DNA of 8,486 nucleotides from Syntrophomonadaceae bacterium (GTDB lineage Bacteria; Bacillota; Syntrophomonadia; Syntrophomonadales; Syntrophomonadaceae), in the NCBI GenBank assembly GCA_028683995.1, contig JAQUGU010000066.1, positions 1 through 8,486 on the forward strand, in the 5' to 3' direction. The position numbers were made by a program, and so were the translations under genes. Positions 1 through 5,380 of the stretch are shown one piece after another. Within the stretch, counting starts at the first letter, position 1; every line of letters begins with the position of its first letter. The notes under the pieces were generated by a model. The model was not told the DNA's origin. It made no database searches and saw nothing but the letters and a program-made list of their open reading frames with translations.

Positions 1-8
1 TTAACCCC

Positions 9-818
9 TTAATATGCCGTAACCGCTTCGCGGAAATCATCCACCTGACCTACTACCTGGCAGAATCTCAAATACTCTTTCTCCTCCACTCTCCAGGTAT
101 GGGTATCTGTCCGAGCCCGCCGGATACAGGCGAAATTGTACTTATTAGTGGAATACATCCTGATTCCCTGTTGGTTGCAATTCAGCTGGAAATCGGTATC
201 CTCCCCCTGGCTGATATGTTTAAACCGCACCCAGTTAAATACCCTTTTATTGATAACCATAGTCGCCCCGGCCAGCATACTGGTAAAGCGCTCTTCATGA
301 TTTTGATGAGCTATAGCCAGAGTATTGCTACCTTCAAAATAAACAAACATGCTGCATTTTCCCACAATATCAGCCCCGGTCGCCTTTATTGCATCTACCG
401 CTTGCTGCAGGTAAGGACCAGCATAATAATCATCATCGTCAAATTTGGCCACATAACCATACCTGGCATGTTTAACCCCATAATTAAGACATTCCCCCAG
501 TGTAACTGACTCATCCAGTTGGTATACCCTTACATTGGGATAAGACTGCACCCATACCTGCCATTCACCCAGGTTGGCAGCATTATTGTTAAGTATGATA
601 AGTAATTCTACCGGGCCATAATACTGGCGCATATAATTTCGAATTATCCTTTCCCGGTATTCAGGTCGATTGGTACAGGTTATTACTGATACCCCTTCAA
701 TAAACTGCTTATCGTTCTTCCACTGTCTCAGTGATGCTCTGGTTCTCACCTGGGACTGCATGTTGTTTCCGTATACCAGGTTAACTGATTTAGTCCGTTT
801 TACCTTTATTTCCACCAT
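9..818 (-). CDS. Family 2 (GT-A fold) glycosyltransferase, possibly spore-related
   Basis: A 269-residue protein with a GT-A glycosyltransferase core. What is seen: a beta-strand opening GVSVITCTNRPEYRERI at residues 42-58, typical of family 2; an acidic DDDD cluster at 127-130 in the place of the DXD motif that binds the metal and nucleotide-sugar; and GEDTDF at 205-210, matching the usual location of the catalytic acidic residue. It has no signal peptide or membrane segment, so it is probably cytosolic. About 40 N-terminal residues precede the catalytic domain. The ATG at 818 has an AGGGGG Shine-Dalgarno 8 nt upstream. From memory, the pattern resembles the glycosyltransferase part of B. 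subtilis CgeD, a spore-surface protein; this is unchecked. The gene lies downstream of the spoIIA operon beyond two hairpins. Donor and acceptor are unknown. An AAGGGG at the stop codon suggests another gene begins just outside the window. Confidence 0.85.
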   Translation of the reverse strand: MVEIKVKRTKSVNLVYGNNMQSQVRTRASLRQWKNDKQFIEGVSVITCTNRPEYRERIIRNYMRQYYGPVELLIILNNNAANLGEWQVWVQSYPNVRVYQLDESVTLGECLNYGVKHARYGYVAKFDDDDYYAGPYLQQAVDAIKATGADIVGKCSMFVYFEGSNTLAIAHQNHEERFTSMLAGATMVINKRVFNWVRFKHISQGEDTDFQLNCNQQGIRMYSTNKYNFACIRRARTDTHTWRVEEKEYLRFCQVVGQVDDFREAVTAY

Positions 819-917
819 GCTGGTATCCCCCTGTTCTTACTGAGATAAGACAGCTAATCACTTACATCCACTGCGAAATTCCTATTTAGATAAAAAACAG
901 AAATCAATCTTAATATC

Positions 918-946
918 CATAATATGAGAAAACACCAACTACTGTG
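918..946 (-). promoter_or_regulatory. Possible sigma-K-type promoter for the glycosyltransferase gene
   Basis: On the minus strand CACA (943-946) is followed after 16 nt by CATATTATG (918-926). This fits the late mother-cell sigma-K pattern mACm-N16-CATAnnnTR. It would give a leader of about 100 nt before the glycosyltransferase ATG. The consensus carries little information, so a chance match in AT-rich DNA is possible. Functional support is only the guess that the gene product acts on the spore surface. Confidence 0.25.
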
Positions 947-993
947 ACTGCTAGGATATTCAGATATTCCGGAATTAAGCAAACTTTTGGCAT

Positions 994-1028
994 AAAAAAA
1001 CAGCCCTATTGAATAAGGCCGTTTTTTA
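994..1028. terminator. Bidirectional-type rho-independent terminator
   Basis: A hairpin has A-rich and T-rich outer arms. The left arm (995-1010, AAAAAACAGCCCTATT) pairs with 1013-1027 and the neighbouring loop base, with two mismatches and a very short loop. On the minus strand the stem is followed by a run of seven T, so it can stop transcription leaving sigF; the T run on the plus side makes it symmetrical. It separates the spoIIA operon from the glycosyltransferase gene. Confidence 0.6.
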
Positions 1029-1067
1029 GTGAAATAAATTAAAAATAGGTATAATAATAAATAAGCA

Positions 1068-1097
1068 AGAGGTTCCCGGCGGTAACCGGAAACCTCT
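1068..1097 (-). terminator. Strong hairpin 100 nt after sigF, probable spoIIA operon terminator
   Basis: A 12-bp stem with one mismatch and a 6-nt loop: AGAGGTTCCCGG pairs with CCGGAAACCTCT. Read on the minus strand it is followed by a T-rich tract (TGCTTATTTATTATTATACC) rather than a clean T run. It lies about 100 nt after the sigF stop and 40 nt before the second hairpin, so the two may act in tandem. The rest of the 819-1196 gap holds no credible gene; an open frame at 854-1105 overlaps both hairpins and has no family resemblance. Confidence 0.55.
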
Positions 1098-1196
1098 CTA
1101 ACCATCGGGAAGTGTACTTCAAACGACAGGAGTAATACTGGCTAGCACCTTGATCACTATTGAGCGGTGGGAAGGTCTGGGGTAGACTGGTAGTAA

Positions 1197-1928
1197 TTAT
1201 TCTAGAATCTGTTTTAATTTATTAATCGCCCGTTTTTCAATTCGGGATATTTGTACCTGCGAAACACCTAAATCATCGGCTATGCAGGATTGGGTTTCAT
1301 CCTTGAAAAATCTCCTTAAAATCACTTCCTGTTCCCGGGGTTCGAGTTGTCCCAAGGCCTCGCGTAGAGCCAGTTTTTCCAACAGCAACACATTTCCCTC
1401 ATCATTGGCCAGGCGGTCTATAAGGGATAACTGCACCTTTTCCTCTCCTGGCATTGCATCATGCATATAAGCCGGAGCCTGGCAGGCCTCCATGGCCACT
1501 ACTATATCTTCCTTATCTATTTCCAGCAGGCTGGCAATCTCATTTACACCTGGTTCCCGGCCCAGGTCTCCCCGCAGCTTATCCTGCGCCCAACGAATTT
1601 TGGTATAAGTTTCTTTGATGTTGCGCTGAACCTTAACTATACCATCATCACGCAGGAATTTTTTAATTTCACCGATTATCATAGGAACGGCATAAGTTGA
1701 AAAGCGAACATTAAAGCTGAAATCGAATTTATCTATAGCTTTTAATAAACCAATTGACCCTACCTGAAAAAGATCTTCATAATCATAGGACGAGTTTTTA
1801 AATCTCTCCAAAACCATGTATATCAGACCTACATTAGCCTCATATATCCGATCCCGGGCATCTATGTCACCCTGCTGGGCCAAACGCAGGAGGGCTTCAT
1901 TATCTTGATAAGAGCTTGGTGAGGACAT
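1197..1928 (-). CDS. sigF: RNA polymerase sporulation sigma factor SigF
   Basis: Sigma-F directs the first forespore-specific transcription programme after asymmetric division. The sequence follows B. subtilis SigF along its length: region 2 with DLFQVGSIGLLKAIDKFD (residues 53-70 region) and FSTYAVPMIIGEI (76-88), then FLRDDGIVKV; a central region 3 (about 105-175); and a region 4 helix-turn-helix, TQSCIADDLGVSQVQISRIE (about 212-231). The ATG at 1928 gives 243 residues; B. subtilis SigF has 255. This start is preferred because AAAAGGGGG sits 6 nt upstream, whereas a longer frame from 1949 has no proper Shine-Dalgarno and the ATG at 1934 directly abuts it. It lies 13 nt after the spoIIAB stop, so the two are probably translationally linked. 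It is held inactive by SpoIIAB, encoded just upstream. Confidence 0.97.
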   Translation of the reverse strand: MSSPSSYQDNEALLRLAQQGDIDARDRIYEANVGLIYMVLERFKNSSYDYEDLFQVGSIGLLKAIDKFDFSFNVRFSTYAVPMIIGEIKKFLRDDGIVKVQRNIKETYTKIRWAQDKLRGDLGREPGVNEIASLLEIDKEDIVVAMEACQAPAYMHDAMPGEEKVQLSLIDRLANDEGNVLLLEKLALREALGQLEPREQEVILRRFFKDETQSCIADDLGVSQVQISRIEKRAINKLKQILE

Positions 1929-1941
1929 AGCCATCCCCCTT

Positions 1942-2388
1942 TTAAGCATAAGCTTGCCGATCTCGGTTCAAGAAATTGCGCTTTAATAGGACGCTAGTCC
2001 CCTCCTGGGGCTGACTGCTAATATCCATTTCGTCCATAAAAGACTTCATAAAGGTAAAGCCCAGTCCCATCCGATTGGGATCACTGGAATAGCTAGGCTG
2101 CAATGCCTGTTCAAGATTCTCGATACCTTTACCATAATCCTTTACTGTTAGTTCCAGAGAGCGATCATCTCGCAGGCTGGCAATAATTTCAATTTTGCCA
2201 TCACTGCGGTTCTCATAAGCATGAATAATACAATTGGATACGGCTTCAGATACTACCAGCTTAATTTCTTCGATATCATCCAGGGTGCAGTTTAACTGGG
2301 AGACGAAGGCCCCCACGCAAGAACGGGCAAAAGAAACATTCTCCGGTAAACTTGGAAATTCAAAATGTACATAATTTACAATACTCAT
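1942..2388 (-). CDS. spoIIAB: Anti-sigma-F factor and serine kinase SpoIIAB
   Basis: SpoIIAB binds sigma-F and keeps it inactive, and phosphorylates SpoIIAA using ATP. It belongs to the GHKL ATPase fold. Visible motifs: N box EAVSNCIIHAY starting at E48 with N52; G1 box DYGKGI (84-89); and G2 box RMGLGFTFM (106-114). R22 in SFAR matches the Arg20 position implicated in partner binding in Bacillus. The ATG at 2388 gives 148 residues (B. subtilis 146) and aligns with the Bacillus N-terminus. Its Shine-Dalgarno is GGGAG, rather close at 3 nt. A GTG at 2418 would add ten residues but lies directly on a GGGAGGTGG sequence without room for initiation. The gene sits 37 nt after spoIIAA. Confidence 0.97.
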   Translation of the reverse strand: MSIVNYVHFEFPSLPENVSFARSCVGAFVSQLNCTLDDIEEIKLVVSEAVSNCIIHAYENRSDGKIEIIASLRDDRSLELTVKDYGKGIENLEQALQPSYSSDPNRMGLGFTFMKSFMDEMDISSQPQEGTSVLLKRNFLNRDRQAYA

Positions 2389-2425
2389 TATCTCCCAACC
2401 TTTAAGGCTGGTCTCCACCTCCCTT

Positions 2426-2758
2426 TTACAGGTTAATTATATCCTGTTCACTGCTATACATGGGAACTAACCGGTTAATCCCGGAGAAATGTAGGATTTT
2501 TTCTACCGGGTTTTTAGCCCCCACTATAAACATACGCCCGCTGACGGCAGATACCTTCTTATACCTGCCGATAATTACCCCCAATCCAGAGCTGTCTATG
2601 AAAGTTACCTTTTCCAGGTTGAAAATAAGGTTCTTAATGCTATTCTCCTCCAGGCGCCGGTCTATCTCCTGCCTCATTTTATCAGCGATAAGCATGTCCA
2701 GCTCACCTTTAACCCGAACTACCAGTGTATTGCGAACCGTTTTATACTCTACATCCAT
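2426..2758 (-). CDS. spoIIAA: Anti-anti-sigma factor SpoIIAA
   Basis: A 110-residue single STAS-domain protein, the usual length for the family (B. subtilis 117). In its unphosphorylated form SpoIIAA binds SpoIIAB-ADP and releases sigma-F. SpoIIAB inactivates it by phosphorylation and the SpoIIE phosphatase reactivates it. The phosphorylation site is clear: FIDSSGLGV with Ser56 equivalent to Bacillus Ser58. VKGELDM near residues 16-22 is the typical N-terminal STAS strand. The ATG at 2758 has AAGGGGA 8 nt upstream. That Shine-Dalgarno lies inside one arm of a perfect inverted repeat (2765-2815). It is the first gene of the spoIIA operon and is probably driven by the sigma-H promoter described separately. 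Confidence 0.97.
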   Translation of the reverse strand: MDVEYKTVRNTLVVRVKGELDMLIADKMRQEIDRRLEENSIKNLIFNLEKVTFIDSSGLGVIIGRYKKVSAVSGRMFIVGAKNPVEKILHFSGINRLVPMYSSEQDIINL

Positions 2759-2764
2759 TCCCTC

Positions 2765-2815
2765 ATCCCCTTCTTGCCTGGTTTAACATTAATATACTTT
2801 CTACAAGAAGGGGAT
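2765..2815. repeat. 12-bp perfect inverted repeat covering the spoIIAA ribosome binding site
   Basis: ATCCCCTTCTTG (2765-2776) is the exact reverse complement of CAAGAAGGGGAT (2804-2815), with a 27-nt loop. The arm nearer spoIIAA holds its AAGGGGA Shine-Dalgarno. The other arm occupies the spacer and the edge of the -10 element of the putative sigma-H promoter, so it would be absent from sigma-H-initiated RNA but present in read-through RNA from dacF. No T run follows, so it is not a standard terminator. Confidence 0.75.
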
Positions 2816-2824
2816 ATATCCTTC
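2796..2824 (-). promoter_or_regulatory. Sigma-H promoter of the spoIIA operon
   Basis: On the minus strand a -35 element GAAGGATAT (2816-2824) fits RnAGGAwWW fully. After an 11-nt spacer comes GTAGAAAGT (2796-2804), which fits RnnGAA with one departure (A for T) from GAAT. Spacing of 11-12 nt is what sigma-H uses, and the spoIIA operon of Bacillus is known to be transcribed by sigma-H. The expected start is near 2788-2790, giving a leader of about 30 nt. The promoter sits in the 79-nt gap between the dacF stop and the spoIIAA start. Confidence 0.7.
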
Positions 2825-2837
2825 CACAAAATTCCAA

Positions 2838-3983
2838 TTATAATAGATAGGTTTCGCCAAGCATCTTCATTATCTGTTTAATTAAGCCTGCCCGGGGTAC
2901 GTCCTGAGCAGCTACCAGGTTAACCTTTTTGTACAACTGCCCATTGTTATACACCAGGTATTCTCCTAATTTCTGACCCTTTTTCACTGGTGCATCAACA
3001 TAATCAGGCAGGGCCAGCTCAGCGCTAATCTTTTTCTCATCACCTTTTTCAACAATAGCGCCTACATCCTCTTCGGCTATAACTTCGAGATTTTCCTGGA
3101 TACCCTTTCCTATTTTGACTGCCCCACAGACAGTTCCCCGGGGGGTAATGTTTTTGTAGCCATAACGAGCGAACCCGTAGTTAAACAATTTCATAGTATC
3201 CCTGAAATTACCATGTTTCTCTGGAGAGGCCATTACTACCCCGATTAACCGCAAGCCATCTCGTTTTGCGGTTGAGGTAAGACAATATTTGGCTTCATTA
3301 GTCCAACCAGTTTTAAAACCATCTGCACCCTGATACCACCACAATAATTTATTAGTATTATATAATTTAAACTCGCCCTGACGCAGGCTGTATTCTTTAA
3401 TCGAGGTATACTCCAATATTTTGGGATGGTTCAGGGCATGCCGGGCTATAACCGCCATATCATAGGCACTGGAATAGTGTCCCGAAGCGGACAAACCGTA
3501 AGAATTTACAAAATGGGTATCCTTTAGCCCCAGCATTTTGGCTTCCCGATTCATACGCTGCACGAAGTTCTTATGCGTACCTTCCAGGTGTTCGGCAACG
3601 GCAACACAGGCATCATTGGCTGAACCTACCGCAATTGCTATCAGCATATCCTCATAGGTCATCTCTTCGCCTGGTTCCAGGTAAATCTGCGACCCTCCCA
3701 TTTTCCAGGCCTCTTCACTGGTAATCACTTTGTCTTTTAAGCCTACTTTGCCATTTTGTAAATCTTCAACCGCTAGAATCATAGTCATCAATTTAGTCAT
3801 ACTGGCCGGGGCAAGCCTTTTATGCTCGTTGGTGGCCAGCAATATCTTGCCCGAATCGGCATCCATAAGTACATAGGCCTCGGCTTTGGCATCCACCGTA
3901 TCAGCATAAAGCATTGCTGGACTAAACAAACTTATCAGAAAAACAAGTATAACCGTCAGGCCAATTTTCCTTTTACAAGGCAT
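2838..3983 (-). CDS. dacF: Serine-type D-alanyl-D-alanine carboxypeptidase (DacF type)
   Basis: A penicillin-binding protein 5-family enzyme that removes the terminal D-alanine from peptidoglycan stem peptides outside the membrane. Seen: a signal peptide (KRK then a hydrophobic stretch to about residue 24, probable cleavage after LYA near 27); catalytic SMTK (61-64, nucleophile Ser61), SAN (121-123) and KTG (224-226); a C-terminal PBP5_C-like beta domain from about 275; and a terminal amphipathic stretch (about 364-381) that probably anchors it to the membrane. The ATG at 3983 gives 381 residues, the usual size, with AAGGGGGTG 9 nt upstream. A GTG 12 nt further out lies within that ribosome site. 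Its position directly before spoIIAA matches Bacillus dacF, which is a forespore gene. Confidence 0.95.
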   Translation of the reverse strand: MPCKRKIGLTVILVFLISLFSPAMLYADTVDAKAEAYVLMDADSGKILLATNEHKRLAPASMTKLMTMILAVEDLQNGKVGLKDKVITSEEAWKMGGSQIYLEPGEEMTYEDMLIAIAVGSANDACVAVAEHLEGTHKNFVQRMNREAKMLGLKDTHFVNSYGLSASGHYSSAYDMAVIARHALNHPKILEYTSIKEYSLRQGEFKLYNTNKLLWWYQGADGFKTGWTNEAKYCLTSTAKRDGLRLIGVVMASPEKHGNFRDTMKLFNYGFARYGYKNITPRGTVCGAVKIGKGIQENLEVIAEEDVGAIVEKGDEKKISAELALPDYVDAPVKKGQKLGEYLVYNNGQLYKKVNLVAAQDVPRAGLIKQIMKMLGETYLL

Positions 3984-4016
3984 AAAGGTGTACACCCCCT
4001 TGAATAATCATTATTA

Positions 4017-4046
4017 GATTATATTTGGGTAAACAGCCTATTATGC
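4017..4046 (-). promoter_or_regulatory. Possible sigma-F/sigma-G-type promoter of dacF
   Basis: On the minus strand GCATA (4042-4046) is followed after 18 nt by TATAATC (4017-4023). This fits the forespore sigma-G -35 pattern GHATR fully and CATnHTA in five of seven positions. The same TATAAT could serve as a sigma-A -10, but no good -35 lies 17 nt upstream. The start would be near 4010, about 27 nt before the dacF ATG. dacF is forespore-expressed in Bacillus, which makes this reasonable but unproven. Confidence 0.3.
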
Positions 4047-4060
4047 CAGCAGTTTTCTAG

Positions 4061-4143
4061 AATAAGTGGGGACAGTTATTAACGTGCATCCCGCGAGATG
4101 AAAGTTAATAACCGTCCCCATCGAATAAGTCCCCGGACTTATT
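4061..4143. repeat. REP/MITE-like nested inverted-repeat element
   Basis: A compact palindromic element in the dacF upstream gap. The main stem is GGGGACAGTTATTAAC (4068-4083) with GTTAATAACCGTCCCC (4104-4119): 16 bp, one mismatch. Its loop holds a small CATC/GATG dyad. A second palindrome follows (4124-4143), two 9-bp arms AATAAGTCC/GGACTTATT around CC. The outer flank AATAAGTGGGGAC (4061-4073) can alternatively pair with 4129-4143 apart from a 2-base insertion. The GGGGAC...GTCCCC termini are of a kind I recall from dispersed repeats in Clostridia; no transposase is encoded nearby. Confidence 0.65.
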
Positions 4144-4164
4144 GCTTTCCCGGTGTCAATCAAA

Positions 4165-4962
4165 TTAGTTTTCTTCCTTGACCAGTTCAAAGCGATTGAC
4201 AATTTTATTCTCATGCTTCAACTCTTTTTTACCGCAAAACATTTCATAGGGTCGGGCATAGTCGGTTCCGGTTTTAATATCCCGGTATATTACCAATGGA
4301 CAGTAATTTTCGGTATACAGGGCAGTGGTTATTACCTCACAAACATCCCCTTTTTTAAAATGGCGGTAGTGCTCCCCTGGTCTAATCTCCCTATCTACCG
4401 GCCGGGCATTAATTTCCTTTTGGATAATCTTCCTTAACTGGGAATAAGAATCAGCCAGGGTGCCGATATTATATACCACATAATCACAACTGGTTATATC
4501 CAGCATCTCACTTTTGGCCAGTTCGATGCGGCTTTCCTTGTCTTCTTTTTTTCGGTCACTGTTTAATATGGAACTAATAATGTCTTTTAAATCACGGTAA
4601 ATGAAGATGCTTACAACATCCTGGGGTTTCATCTTCCTTTTGAAAATCCTGATACCTTCAATATTCATGATAGCCAGGCCATTCTTTTTAGTATCATTCA
4701 CCCGTTGTAATTCATCAGTAGTGACCCCATATATTTCGTCCAGGTAGCGGATTTCTTCATAGATTTTACCTGTCCGGCAATAATCTAAATACTGCTGGCG
4801 AGGAAAAAAATAATAATGGCGTCCATGCTTTTCCTGAAGTCTTTTGCCGCGGGTGGTAAAAGGAATAAGCGGTTCCAAGTAGTCAGAGTCTTCTGATAGC
4901 AAGTAATTCATAAGCATAGTTTTACCGGATGCAGTTGGCCCGTGTAAGATGAATATTTTCAT
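4165..4962 (-). CDS. Guanylate-kinase-like P-loop protein fused to a DUF1653 domain
   Basis: A 265-residue protein in two parts. Residues 1-185 follow the guanylate kinase fold: P-loop GPTASGKT (8-15), the TTRxxR nucleotide-binding signature (T36-R41), HYYF (49-52), YGVT (78-81) and a C-terminal CDYVVYN strand (159-165). By hand alignment with yeast guanylate kinase (recalled from memory), R38, R41, Y50, E69 and Y78 are kept, but the serines that read the GMP base appear replaced (P34, V80), so substrate may differ. Residues about 195-247, with HYRHFKKGDVCEV and RPYEMF, match DUF1653 (PF07866), usually a stand-alone small protein of unknown role. The ATG at 4962 has AGGGGGG 7 nt upstream. It stands between nucleoside-salvage and sporulation genes with repeats on both sides. 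It is unlikely to be the essential Gmk. Confidence 0.85.
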   Translation of the reverse strand: MKIFILHGPTASGKTMLMNYLLSEDSDYLEPLIPFTTRGKRLQEKHGRHYYFFPRQQYLDYCRTGKIYEEIRYLDEIYGVTTDELQRVNDTKKNGLAIMNIEGIRIFKRKMKPQDVVSIFIYRDLKDIISSILNSDRKKEDKESRIELAKSEMLDITSCDYVVYNIGTLADSYSQLRKIIQKEINARPVDREIRPGEHYRHFKKGDVCEVITTALYTENYCPLVIYRDIKTGTDYARPYEMFCGKKELKHENKIVNRFELVKEEN

Positions 4963-5056
4963 GCTTTTGCCCCCCTGTTATTATAAATATACTAAAATTG
5001 CTAATAAATTGCCTTTATGACTTATATCGTCATTTTTGCTAGATAAATATAGTAAC

Positions 5057-5162
5057 GGAATTAGACGGGGAATACGCGAATTGGGTAAGGAATTACTATA
5101 CTTACTGGCTTAATTATGAATTTTTGATTTTACTTGTAACCGACCTGTACCCGTCTAATTCC
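5057..5162. repeat. MITE-like segment with 13-bp perfect inverted ends
   Basis: GGAATTAGACGGG (5057-5069) is the exact reverse complement of CCCGTCTAATTCC (5150-5162), enclosing about 80 nt of AT-rich DNA. No target-site duplication or open reading frame is evident. It lies in the 418-bp gap 4963-5380, which contains no credible gene; the rest of the gap holds a third copy of the repeat word, further hairpins and AT-rich filler. Confidence 0.5.
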
Positions 5163-5208
5163 ACTATTGGTTCCACTGCAAAAAGTAATAAATATGCATA
5201 TGACTGAA

Positions 5209-5262
5209 TAATTAGACGCGGAAACCGCGGAGTCATTAGGGAACTACGCGGCTTTTATTTAA
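5209..5262. repeat. Third AATTAGACG repeat copy with a CCGCG/CGCGG hairpin
   Basis: AATTAGACGCGGAAACCGCG here parallels AATTAGACGGGGAATACGCG at 5059-5078, and the similarity continues weakly for about 20 nt (AGGGAACTAC against AAGGAATTAC). Within the copy CCGCG (5225-5229) pairs with CGCGG (5247-5251), helped by AGT/ACT inside, and is followed by CTTTTATTT. On the plus strand this resembles a weak terminator, but no plus-strand gene precedes it. Confidence 0.4.
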
Positions 5263-5286
5263 GGTTATCCGACACTCAGCTTAATT

Positions 5287-5310
5287 CGGACTTAATATTG
5301 TTAAGTGCCG
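5287..5310. repeat. Short hairpin in the pdp downstream region
   Basis: CGGACTTAA (5287-5295) pairs with TTAAGTgCCG (5301-5310) across a 5-nt loop, with one bulged G. A T run follows on the plus side after about 11 nt (5318-5325); on the minus side no T run follows. It is too far from a T run to be called a terminator. Confidence 0.35.
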
Positions 5311-5326
5311 TACTTTGCTTTTTTTA

Positions 5327-5372
5327 GGTTACAGAGGAACCGCGTGTGCCCTTCAGGGTATCTCCTGTTACC
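5327..5372. repeat. 46-bp imperfect palindrome just after pdp
   Basis: GGTTACAG (5327-5334) and CTGTTACC (5365-5372) pair with one mismatch; imperfect pairing continues inward, and the top carries CCCTTCAGGG (5349-5358). The structure begins 8 nt after the pdp stop in the direction of transcription. On the minus strand it is followed by CTAAAAAAAGC, not a T run, so it could stabilise the 3' end of the pdp message rather than terminate it in the usual way. Confidence 0.4.
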
Positions 5373-5380
5373 CCCTCACC

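Noticed and set aside
854..1105. 83-residue minus-strand open frame after sigF
   Set aside because: It runs through both terminator-type hairpins, has no good ribosome site, and its hydrophobic, low-complexity translation reflects the AT-rich DNA.
2389..2418. GTG at 2418 as the spoIIAB start, next to a strong GGGAGGTGG
   Set aside because: The ribosome-site-like sequence directly abuts the GTG with no spacing, and the ATG at 2388 fits the Bacillus N-terminus and length. The strong site may still aid coupling with spoIIAA.
2765..2815. Inverted repeat before spoIIAA as a dacF terminator
   Set aside because: No T run follows on the minus strand, and the arm overlaps the spoIIAA ribosome site, so ordinary termination is unlikely.
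4972..4988. TATAAT just upstream of the kinase/DUF1653 fusion as a sigma-A -10
   Set aside because: Transcription would begin inside the ribosome site, and no matching -35 lies at 16-18 nt.
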